From contig CM060732.1 of NCBI GenBank assembly GCA_030704615.1, forward strand, positions 78,882,171 through 78,946,170: a stretch of 64,000 nt of DNA. The letters are read 5' to 3'. A program made the position numbers and the translations under genes. Of this stretch, positions 12,182 to 22,800 are shown one piece after another. Every line of letters begins with the position of its first letter. Positions within the stretch are counted from its first letter, which is position 1. The notes beneath the pieces were generated by a model. That model ran no database searches. It was not told the DNA's origin and saw only the letters and a program-made list of their open reading frames with translations. This stretch comes from Takakia lepidozioides (lineage: Eukaryota > Streptophyta > Takakiopsida > Takakiales > Takakiaceae).

Positions 12182-12451
12182 CTATTCCATAGCTACAATA
12201 TCACGAACCTCAAAGAGTGCTTTGCTATGAGCGACAATTTCATATAACTCAATGGTACTAAGGGTGTAAAAGTCATCATGCACACTGATAGTATGTTGGC
12301 CGTGATGATACACTCGCATAGCTGGATGACCTCCAGATTCTCTTCTCCATCCCAAAGGAAACAACTTTGATTCCATTGCCTCAAATGATTCTATGACTTC
12401 GTTGTCAACATGACATACCAATTGTTTTTTAAATTGAGGTTTCTTATGCAT
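12182..12451 (-). CDS. FPF1-like (flowering-promoting factor 1) protein, N-terminus missing
   Basis: An 89-residue minus-strand ORF begins MHKKPQFKKQLVCHVDNEVI. It aligns by eye with the FPF1/FLP1 family across its last 75 residues: LVCHVDNEVIESFEAME (family LVHxPxxEVIxSYxxLE), LFPLGW (LxxLGW), GGHPAMRVYHH (GNPELLQFHK), LSTIELYEIVAHSKALFEV (FxxxHMYDIVVKNPxxFxV) and a final RD. FPF1 proteins are small (about 110 residues), plant-specific and affect flowering time and growth. The usual N-terminal tryptophan/valine strand is absent, and an in-frame TAA lies just upstream. Either a short first exon lies upstream, or this is a truncated copy. The surroundings are repeat-rich and AT-rich. The family call is good; whether the gene works is doubtful. 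Confidence 0.7.
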   Translation of the reverse strand: MHKKPQFKKQLVCHVDNEVIESFEAMESKLFPLGWRRESGGHPAMRVYHHGQHTISVHDDFYTLSTIELYEIVAHSKALFEVRDIVAME

Positions 12452-12469
12452 TTGATCAGTTGTTTGCAA

Positions 12470-15170
12470 TGTCTTTTTTTAAAGAATTCAGCAATATAGC
12501 AGAAAATAAATATATTGAAATAATAGCTACTTTCAGTTTTATGGAAAAAAGATGAGCAATAAACAAATAAAAATTATAATTGGAATGTGTGTGTGTGTCT
12601 TATTTTAGTTTGTATACCCCATCTATTATATATAGATGATATTTATTGTTGAAGAAATAGAACCATGCCACACTCTATTTTTTTGAAAAGCAAACAAAAG
12701 ATTAACATATATAAAATATAATATTTTATACTATATACCCCCAATACACCTTCCAATCCTCAGCTATGGTGTCAATCTTTTTGCCTAGTAAATCTTGTCT
12801 ATTTGTGTCTTTCTCTTGCAACTTTGCATGACATATTTGCTATATTGAGAGGATTTGATGAATATTTTGACTATGGAGTTGAAGTTTGTTTAATATATGT
12901 AAAACTTTAGATCAGGACATACTCTGAGACTTCCATATCATCATCATGACAACCTATCGACATATTTATATTTGATTCTATTAACACCGTGCCAAATTTA
13001 TTAATTTATGAAGAGTTTATCAGGTATACTTTTACAACAAACTTTACATAAGAAAAGAAGATGCCCTATATTTAATATCTAGGTAACAGCTCAATAATAA
13101 CACTCTTTTTATTAGAAATGGATGCAATACGAAAAAAGGTTGGTTACAACTTATAACAAACCTCCATTTAAATTGCAATGTGATGTTTACTGGCCCATCT
13201 TTAGAATAAACAAGAGACTCCCTCCTCAAGGGCCTGATTGTGAGCAGTCGTTCCCAGGTTTCCTTTTTGAAAAAGAAAAAAAGAAAAAAAAAAGAGACTA
13301 CGTATGAGTGTCAAAATCGCTAAGCCCCTGTCCCGGGTGTCACCTCCTCTCATTTGCTGAAAACTACTTCTTGATTTGCCTTCTCCAGTTTACACCTCCC
13401 TCAAGTAACATCTCTCTTTTTGAACAATTTATGAAAAATAAATGGATGAACTTTTAAGTTTATTATGGATGAAAGTATATTTCACTATTTACCATACACG
13501 ACTAGCCCCCTTGTTTCATATGTTATATTTTAGATCAGATCATTAGGTGATTGTGGGGTGAACAAATTATCTTTAAAATATGTGGATTGGAAATTTGTTC
13601 TTTATGCACTTGGTTGTCGGTATATATGTAGTATGCAGCTTTTGTTAATGCAGCCTAGGATTTGATTGCAACATTAGCTCACAATAGGCAATTTGAGTGT
13701 GGGTGCCGCAGCAAGACAATGGAAGATGTCTTTGCAATTGTCTATGCTGCAGCCCCTCTAGAATGTGTCAGTGAAGGATAGATAATAATGATGAGTAGTG
13801 TAGTCCCTTTACCAAGCGGGAGTCACACAAAGGGGGCAATTCCAATCCGTCACCCAAATATACAAAAACCCCATTTTAAAGAAAAACAAATGCATGCAAT
13901 TCATGCAAGCCCTTCCCTCTAGTAATTATGAATAGATAGTAAAAATCTGGAAGATCACATGGTGTTTATTAATAAATATCGCGGTAACCGAATTTGAGCC
14001 CTCAATCACCCGGGTGACACGCTCGGTAATATCCTCATTTATGGCATGCACAAGAAGTTGAACTCCAGACCTGAAGGCCAAACAAAACTGGTTGTGACCA
14101 TGAAACAGTTCATCCATGGGATGTCATTCATTAGAAATATGGACAGAATATTCTGGTGGCAATTGTCTCGGTCGAATTGGAAGTCTAATCGAAAGTATCG
14201 GTGCTAAAGCAGCTGAAACTCTTTGCGTAGTCATGCCTTAGGATGGCAAGGCCAATATAAATGACACTTGATAAGGCCTACGTGCAACGGTGGTGTTTTT
14301 GTAGATGTGATCCTATTGGCCCAAAATTTGGCATGTAGGTGGTAGGGAATCACCAATTGTCCTCTTCTAAATTATAAGAAAATCAGGGAATTACAACAAT
14401 TTTTGCGCAGCATGGGGTCATTTTTTTGGGTAGAAATCAAACTACCGTGTGGGGGTTTTAGCCCTTAAGTGTCAAACCGACCCAAAACGGGACGGTCAAG
14501 TTTCTTGAACCATCCAGTTCTTACTGGGATTAACTTTGATTTGAGTCAAATTTGGCTCATTAGGTAGGAAAAAGGTTTTTTCACACAAGGCATTGACCAA
14601 TCTTCAATAAAATAAAGTTATACATCGAGTAAGATCCCCCAATATGGGACTAATTCAGCTTTTCAAGCATGTTTATGTCGAGTCATCTTGCCCGAGTTGC
14701 TTGTATGGCAACCGCGATCAGGTTAGGGAAAGGGTTCCCATCCTAAGGACGGCTAGGCCCACATGCATTCCAATACCCCATGAATGTGCAACAACTTGCA
14801 TGGCCCCCAGGATTGGGCAGTAGGTCCGAAGCATAATGAAGGGTTGTGGCCGTTCGGCGCATAGGACAATGTGAAGGCGTCAGGCGGCGTAAGCCTAGCC
14901 CTGTGAGCCTGTTAGCTAGGCTCACGCTTCACCCACAAAGCGTGAGCGCAAGGTGGTGTTGCAAAGAAATAGGACCTATACCCGAGGTCAGGCGGAAGAA
15001 GATTTAATACTGCAAGAAATCAGATATTTGCTTCTCTTTCTTGCACAAACGATGAGGGGCAAAACCATCGTTGACGATCGTTTTTTATTTTATTTATTTA
15101 TTTTTTAGATTTTTATTTGCGTGCTCTTTCTTGCGATCAGTGAGTGGTTCCAAAACGATAGCATAGTCAT
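12470..15170. other. Gene-poor AT-rich intergenic sequence
   Basis: I see no supported gene. A 63-codon minus ORF at 13926-14117 looks mildly protein-like (MDELFHGHNQFCLAFRSG), but I recognise no family and it has no flanking exons. The words GGCTCACGC and GCGTGAGC recur near 14880-14950 (and again near 15990-16020 and 11315), suggesting fragments of one dispersed repeat. Confidence 0.35.
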
Positions 15171-15197
15171 TATGGTTCTTTTAGGTCAATTCATGGA

Positions 15198-15265
15198 GGG
15201 GGCTGTTTTTAATACCATCCGCATTTTGAAAAATGTGCAAGGCTTCACGAGGCCATATTGACGTC

Positions 15266-15298
<33 letters not shown>

Positions 15299-15780
15299 CT
15301 TAGTTGCATGAGGCCAAATCCATGATCATTAACGGGGGCTGTTTTTAATACCATCCGTATTTTGAAAAATGTGCAAGGTTTCACGAGGCCATATTGACGT
15401 CTATATATATATATATATATGTCTTAGTTGCATGAGGCCAAATCCATGATCATTAACGATCCAGGCAAATGGACATATACAAGGTATAAAAAAGTGGTTT
15501 TTTTTGTTTTCTTTGTTTTTCTTTCCGCCTTAATTGCATGAGGCCAAATCCACGACCGTTCACGATTGAGGCAAATTTTTTTAAGATTTTTCTTTTCCCT
15601 TTGGCTGCATAACGCCAAATCCATGATTGTTCACAATGAAAGCAAATGGACATATATAAGGCAAAAAAAGGAAAAAAAATCAAAATGTTTTTTTTAATTT
15701 TTTGATTTTTGATTTTTGATTTTTTTTTTCGGTCTTGACTTCATGAGGCCAAATCCACGACCGTTAACGATTGAGGCAAA
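15198..15780. repeat. Tandem duplication (136-bp period) with (AT)n and decayed sub-repeats
   Basis: A unit beginning GGGGGCTGTTTTTAATACC repeats at 15198 and 15334. Each copy contains TTTTGAAAAATGTGCAAGG, an (AT)n run, and then TTAGTTGCATGAGGCCAAAT. The ATGAGGCCAAATCCA word and a following AACGATYSAGGCAAATGGAC-like word occur again, more diverged, near 15540, 15605 and 15745. The series becomes more degenerate to the right, as in repeated local duplication. It is not coding. Confidence 0.85.
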
Positions 15781-16799
15781 TGGACGTATATGGTCGTTGA
15801 TGACCTTGGTAGCACTACTTTCTGGAGTGCTATATTGTTTTGTTCATATTTCTCTGCCCCGTTGCTCGAGAAAGTGATGGGCTCCCTGTCATAATATGCA
15901 CAAGTCCGCGAAAAGGGGTTTCTGTTCGCGGTAATAGGTGTCAATCTGCGGTTATGGGCCCAAGAAATCATGTGCGAGAATGTGAGCCTGCCTAGGCTGA
16001 TCTCATGGGTCGAGGCTCACGCACTAGCATTCCCCACGTCAGGCCCTTGACTGAGGGCTGGTGGCGAAAAGGTGCAAAACCAGCTAGGCTCCAAGGCTAG
16101 AATAGGAAATATCATAGGGCTGCAGGTTAAAATATAGGTTGGGCTGGGAAGTACCGGGCAGGCCCAAAATGTCTAACGGATTGGATTGAACATTTTTCTA
16201 CAGCAACCTTTGCATGCAAGGATGACATGGACCACAACAATTGTAGATTGGACGGTAGATTTGTCCCACGTAATTTTTGCAGCCCAAATGATGGCCTGCC
16301 CGCTTCAAACTCGGTTTTTTGCCCCCTCAATTTGTGAGTACTGAGAAGCCCACCCGAAAACAAATTAGAAAAAAGTGAAAATTTCAGGGAAGTGTGTTAT
16401 CATGTGAGGTACAAAATGAAAACATTGCCCAAATTTGACAAATTTCTTGGTTTTGTATGCTCTTCATGTTTAAGAAGGATTCTTTTTGGGCCACATCTGA
16501 ATATTATAATCTTCTAATGTGTCACTTCGATATGGCTGAAATAGATTGGCTAGGTGGTGGGCAGTAAATTCAGAAATCACTTTTACAGGGACTCAGAAAT
16601 CTGGGAGATAAAAAAGATTTAGTGGGCCAGGGTCCTTTTTTCATAGCATATGGTGAAAATGGGCCCCAACGCTGAAGGGTTAAGCTCTTAGACCGGTTCT
16701 GGTTGTCATGAGGTCTCAAGTCTCAACTAAACACAAATGGCAAATGTGGACACACTGTCGAAGCAAGTAAATTATGGTGGCCCTTGAGCTGGAGAGCTA

Positions 16800-17202
16800 C
16801 TGGACACCTTCATGACATCCAACATGTCCTTTTCAACCCACAACTACTAGTGAAGTTGTGTATGGCCTTACCACTACCTACCACAGGGCTAATGTTGGTT
16901 GTCTCAACCAGAGAGTATGTCATAGCAGAGAGCAAGGGAGAACATATTTGAGCCTCTGCTGAAGACAACAGACCCTGCTGGAATGCCATCAACACAAAGT
17001 GCTCTGAACCAAGGATGGGGATCAATTATAGAACTGAAATACTCACAGGCTTCTTCCTCAGAATTGAGGTTTTCACGCGAGGTTGTTGTTTTAACCTCAT
17101 CGTCTCCAGCCCATGTCAGGAATGCTATACATCCTCAATGGCGAATTTCCGGAGTGTCACTCGATGAGGAGCAAGGCTGGCAGGTGAGGCGAGGCTTTCC
17201 AT
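16800..17202 (-). pseudogene. GNAT-family N-acetyltransferase pseudogene
   Basis: On the minus strand an ATG at 17202 opens a frame reading MESLASPASLAPHRVTLRKF and AIEDV, the start of a plant GNAT acetyltransferase (first strand, LRxFxxxDV). It stops at a TAG (17125-17127). A one-base shift restores a frame reading AFLTWAGDDEVKTTT, EEEACEYF, DPHPWFRALCVDGIPAGSV and SNMFSLALCYDIL. This matches the conserved W-A-x-D-D-x-V and HPWFRAIC...G-x-P-I-G-S blocks. After a TGA near 16900 the acetyl-CoA loop and the last helix are no longer clear. GNAT enzymes move an acetyl group from acetyl-CoA to an amine. At least two frame breaks make this copy non-functional. Confidence 0.75.
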
Positions 17203-17997
17203 TCAAATCAGACCGGAATTAAATATGCTAATCTTGAGCACGCCTTTCAACGCAAGATCAATCGTTTGCCGGCTGCAAACAAAGAAAGATCTTAGTTATT
17301 CAAGTGATGAACAACCAGTAGTAAGTGCTTCGAATGGTGAGTCACGAACATGAATGATCAGGAGATCATAAAGCCCGTGTGGTGACCGTGTGCAAATGCA
17401 AATGAAGCAAATCATTGGGGAATTCATAGAGTGGACAACAATATGGAATTCCCATATATTTGCTGAGAGGATACCTTACAGCATTACAACCAGACCCTCT
17501 TGCTGGTTAAATTTCTTCATTGGAATGTCGCCCCAACATCGGATCATGAAATTACCTGCCAAATTCTACACAAAACTGCTATCCTAATCCGAGGAATCTC
17601 TGAAAAATCCTCGCGTCCACTCAACTCACGCACAAACTCTCTGATCAAACAAACCCAAGAAAAACCCAGGGCAAGTCAACTAAAATCAGCTTGTATCACC
17701 ACCACCACATCAACAAAAAAATCTTGCGTGCATACATACCTCACACAACAGAATTGCCGAGAACTCAATCCTCCCAAAACCCCATCTGGAGACTCTACAT
17801 TTGCGGGCCAGAGATGCACTGCTGCAGGAGATCCGAATAGGCCCGATTCCCTTTGTGAAGACATTAGATTTGTGCTTCAGTGGGATTCTCGTATCCGTTA
17901 CGATGTGCTGATAGGGGAAAATGTAACTTCTCTGGCAATCACATCCTCATTTACACAGCACGTACAAGCTTTTGGTTGGTGGAAAGAGAGAGTAGGT
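17203..17997. other. Intergenic sequence between GNAT pseudogene and hAT element
   Basis: I see no supported gene. A long plus-strand ORF at 17500-18066 has skewed composition, no family motif, and runs into the transposon terminal repeat, so it is probably fortuitous. Confidence 0.35.
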
Positions 17998-18005
17998 GCT
18001 CGACG

Positions 18006-18878
18006 TAGGGAATTCCAAAAAGGCCTTGATGTGAAATGCATTGCAATTCACATTATCACCCCCTAAAAGTGCGCAATTCAATTGAACTAACCCTAATTTG
18101 CAATTCAATTGAATTGTCGGCACACGATTCAATTGAATTGCGAATTGACAATTCAATTGAATTGCGAATTGGCATGATATCAATGTAAGAGTATCAACGT
18201 GTAAAAGTTTGATATATTAAACTTATATGGAACACACAACCCAACTTCAACATGATACCTTTGTAAGGGTATTGAAATTTTTGATAATTCTAAAGATGAA
18301 CATGTTTTTTGTTTTCTTTGTCCGGGCCAGATACTAGTGTTAGGGGACTACATGGTGATGCAGGGGAAGCCTTTCATCAATTGTCAGGTTTGATTTTGTC
18401 TGTTTTTTTCGGAGCCAGCCATGTTTCTTTTGCCAGTGAATCACAGGAAGCTGCTAATCTCTCTCCCTATCTGGCTCTCCCTTTCTGGCTGAGGCTGTCT
18501 GGCTTCACAACTCCACAATTTCCTCAAGGGCACAAGAAAGAGGGCTAGCAAGAATAGACGGGCAACATGTATTTTTAGCTTATACTCTTATATGTGTATA
18601 AATATAATTTGAATATATACATATACATATATATTATATATTATATACAAAAATAAGTTAAAAATTATAGATTACAATTCAATTGAATTGTGAATTTGCA
18701 ATTGAATTGAATTGTCAATTCGCAATTCAATTGAATCGTGTGCCGACAATTCAATTGAATTGCAAATTAGGGTTAGTTCAATTGAATTGCCCTTGCAATT
18801 CAATTGCATTGCGCACTTTTAGGGGGTGATCAAGTGAATTGCGATGCATTTCACATAAGGCCTTTTTGGAATTCCCTA
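18006..18878. mobile_element. Non-autonomous hAT-type element with 8-bp target duplication
   Basis: The element starts TAGGGAATTCCAAAAAGG and ends with its exact inverse. The arms stay related for roughly 180 bases. The octamer GCTCGACG flanks both sides perfectly (17998-18005 and 18879-18886). An 8-bp target duplication and termini beginning T/CAGGG are hallmarks of the hAT superfamily. The arms are packed with the palindrome CAATTCAATTGAATTG and variants (at least seven sites). The middle (about 18190-18660) is unique and AT-rich, with no transposase, so mobility would need a transposase supplied from elsewhere. The perfect target duplication suggests a fairly recent insertion. Confidence 0.9.
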
Positions 18879-18886
18879 GCTCGACG

Positions 18887-19801
18887 TGTGAGGCTGTCGT
18901 CCCCCAGGTATCTTATTACTTGCCTTCCTCGTCATCTACCCACAGGATCAGCACATGGATTGATTAAATGGCAGCAGACGTAGCAAGAGAATCAAATTTC
19001 CGAATCAGAGTTTTGACACAGTCCCGGTAGGGCACAGGCTCCAAAGTTCCTCAACCCCTGCGGAAGGTCCCCACGAGACTTCGTTTGCCGTAGCCGATTG
19101 TGGTGAGAGAGAAATGAAATGAAATGGTGCTTTATAAGGTCCACGGGAAGCTCGTAGAGCTTATGGGACAAAATGGAAGAAAACATGAGAGGAACAAATC
19201 CAAAAACCAAGAATAACAATTAATGTTCTAGCGATTGTCTAAGGGTGAAGGCCTCGTACAGGTAGGCTGCCAAGCATTGCCAGCCAAGCAAGAGAGAGAG
19301 AGAGAGAGAGTTATAGGTTGTGCTTGCAATAGGCTTTAAGGAGGATTGCCCCACACCCAGTTTGGACCAAGCAAATGGGGAGGGAGAAGAGGAGCAGGAA
19401 GATTTAGTTGTCCACATTCAAGGGTTCAAATGAGGATAGCAAGTTCTTCTACCCGGACAAAGACAAGCAATTGCCAAAGAGTCATGTCAATGTTGGATGA
19501 TGCTGAAGTCAGGCTCCATCAAAGTAGGGAGCAAGTGGGAGGGGCTCTTGATGAAGTGTAAAAAAGGGTAAACACACAGAAGGGATGGAAGGAGTGTCTC
19601 CTAATGCGCAACCCCACAAACTTTCAAGGACCGCCTACCTAGCACAATAACAGGGTTATCAGAGGAAGATTTTAAAGCAACGAATCGGATATCCACCATG
19701 AACTACTGCTACTTTTCATTAGATGTACACAGATAACATAATGCCCCTCCATTTTTGTGGACAAGCTCGAATGATGTAAAGCATCTCTCCAACAGATGAA
19801 T
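18887..19801. other. 3' flank of the DHHC gene with a dispersed repeat
   Basis: No gene is supported. The stretch 19085-19150, read on the minus strand, contains CATAAGCTCTACGAGCTTCC followed by a ttataaagcaccatttcatt-like tail. It resembles a segment in a kinesin intron (about 54885-54950). A (GA)n tract lies at 19288-19310. Bases just left of 19802 are probably the 3' UTR of the acyltransferase gene. Confidence 0.4.
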
Positions 19802-22800
19802 CTAAAGTTCTTGGCTGTCAAGGTCAGGTCTGACTGGATAGTCAAGACCTTGCAATGGCATCTTCCTCAAGTCTTCTTCCGCATAGAGGGGGAGCAACCA
19901 GTAAGACTTCCTTGTGCCAAACACCTGCCAAACCACCCCCAATACGAATGAGAAGTGGAAGCCACAATGTGGATGACTGGCCTATCCAGTTGTTACATCT
20001 CGGGAACAGAATTGGGCTATCTTGTTCATGTGAACCTCACCATCCCATCTGCGGATTTGCCTCACTTCCCTTCAAGCTTACTACAAGACAACTGAAAAGG
20101 TAATCCCCTGGACATACTGGACCAATGCTCAACTGGCCGAGCTACTAAATGCCCATGCAGAATAGACTTGATCTTTCCTCTGCTATATTATTTAAATTTT
20201 CAGAGGAACTATGAATGGGGAAGGACAGATCAAAAACTCTCTCAATTGGAGCCACTCAATACATCACCCACCTGCTCAAAGTTCCTTTTCCAACCCACAT
20301 CAAATCTCCATCTCGTGGCTGCTTTCTTTTCGTATGCCTGGCACACAACGATTGTGAATTGCTCAAACTTACTAGACATTAGATGTCCAATTACAAAGAG
20401 TTTGCTGATTCGATTTCCAGTACATAATCCAAAATATTAAGCTCTGATGTATGTTTATCAAATTTCTGATCTGCATGCCCTATGATCTTTGAATCTTCGT
20501 GTCAGCTCCATCTGTCTGGAGGGTATCTTGTTTTGCGGAACAAATCTGGCTTCTCGTGATGACCAATATCTCAGCCCACAAAAATAGAAAATGAAGGAAA
20601 CTTGAACCAACATAAAGGAGATGACATACCTCAATAGTAGTTGTATTGCCAGCAACCAGAGATATATGCATTATGAGGAAGCCCAGCACACTTAGTGCAA
20701 ATGCCAGATTCAGCACTGTAGCCCACAAATACTGACCTCTGGTCAATACAACTTGCATCTTGCAGTCAGAACATCCACTATCATTTACAAGGATGTTAAT
20801 GATAAAGTTAAAGAAGGGTGAGACCAAAGCGACACCTGAGGGACAGCCATCCTGCATCCCTGGGCACCACTCTCTCTCAGTGGCAAGGGCAAAGCTCTGG
20901 GGCTCACTAAATTTTTCCGCTGCAGAGGGGTCAACTCTGAGGTTAAGAAAACCATGCTTTGTCGCGTTATTAGACCTGCCTTGGAGTACGGATCTGCTAT
21001 ATGGGTTGATAACTCCAACCAGGCTAAGTCTCTAGAATCCATTCAAGTGGGGGTGCTTAAGGAGTGTATGTCAGCATGCTCCAAAACAGCCAATGTGGCT
21101 GTTCGGGGTGAGTTTGGCGTTCTGTCCTTAAGCTCCCGACGAGATGAATTCAAGGTCAGATGGTGGGGTCAGCTGCAACATATGCTCAACACCAGATATC
21201 CCAAGTTAATCGACTCTATATCTTGGAAACAGGACCGCCCTGTCAAACCGGCTAAGTCCTGGCAGAAGAGAGTAGAAGAGATCCTCAAGGACCTGGACCT
21301 GGATCCACAAGTCTTGACCCTGCTGGATAAATCTGACTTAGAGGCTGTAGTGTCCTCAGCCATGTCTGTTGCCATGAGATTGTCTGATGAAAATGAAGTT
21401 AGGCAGAAAACTTCCTGAACTTGTTTCCAGTCTGTGACATGGGGGAGGACATCTTGGATGACCTCAAGGGTCTACCCACTCTCGGCACTAGACTGAAATT
21501 TAAACTCAGGGCAGGAAGCCTACCTTTGAACAGCAAACAGAAGCAGAGAGGAAAGGGAGAGTGCAATTGCCCGTTGTGTGGGCAATCTGAAGACAGTATC
21601 TGATACACTGTCCGGGGTTCTCTCACCAAAGAGACGCTCTCTTCAAATCTATTGAGGGAATTGTGCCTGTACCCCTGTTTACCAACTTTGAAAGTCTCGA
21701 GGCTGAGCCAAAAGCCCAGGCCCTCCTGAGGCCTAGTTTTTGGGCTAATCACACACAGCAGATGCTTGTGTGAAGGGATTTCTAGAGGATATCTGGAAAA
21801 CCCGGATTAATTCTTATATGGAGGTAAGTTTACTACCAACGTCAGCCCCTGACAGAGGTAGGTTCTGTCCCTTTTGTTCCCGCTCAAACTGGGCGCGGGG
21901 TCAATGGCCACAAGGCTACGGCAAACAACGTCTTATGAGTACAATCTCTCTCAGTGGCTATCCGCCAAACTGGCCGCGGGTTAAGGTACTGCAAACAACA
22001 TCTTACGAGTACATTCTCTCTCTGTGAACTGCTTCCAAACTGTGCACAGGGACAAGGCAAACAAGGCTACGGCAAGCAAAGTGTTTCAGTTACTCAGCCA
22101 AGGGGGGTGATCTCTCCCTCTCTCACACACACCCACACATTTGGTGATCCCTTAGGCGTAGATTTGAAAAACATGGTCAAGATGCAGTACTTCCTTACCC
22201 AAAAAAAGGAAAGAGATAGAGAAATACGAACCGAAACTAAGGAAGGTGGTGGCGAGAGTGCTGGGAAGAGAGGCTTCTTCCTCCACATCACTGAAGAAAG
22301 CAATGAAGTGCGGGAGCAGGGCTCCAGTAACTAATGTAGTCTCCAAGAATGTATACAGCTGCATCAGTCCACCTCCTGTCAGAGATTCTTTTATAGACTT
22401 GCTTGTAGCTTCCGTGTGAGCTTGTAATCCTAGGACCATCCTGGGCATCTGAAGTTTATTCATCGCTTAAATGTCACAGGTAGAAGTGGCTTCTTTACAT
22501 TGTCCCTTAACTTCACACGGAGACACCTAAAGGTGGGTTATGTGCCAAGTGGACTGGATGATCCCGAGCTCAGGAAGGGATGGCTGCTCCTCAGCCAGTC
22601 CCTGGACATGACAATCTTCAAAGATTGGAATGAAAGCAGCACTTACGAGGAAAAGAAGAAAGAATTTGTAATTATGAGCTCCAACACAGTTGACCACCCA
22701 GACACAATGGTGATCCATCTTCAGGATGCACCGGTTACCTATCCAATGTGACCCCATCCCATCCACCCCACCCCATAAGTACTGTGCAAAAATCTCTCGC

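Noticed and set aside
13926-14117. 63-codon minus ORF (MDELFHGHNQFCLAFRSG)
   Set aside because: It looks somewhat protein-like, but I could not link it to a family or to flanking exons, so it is only noted.
17500-18066. 188-codon plus ORF
   Set aside because: It runs into the terminal repeat of the hAT element and has no recognisable domain.
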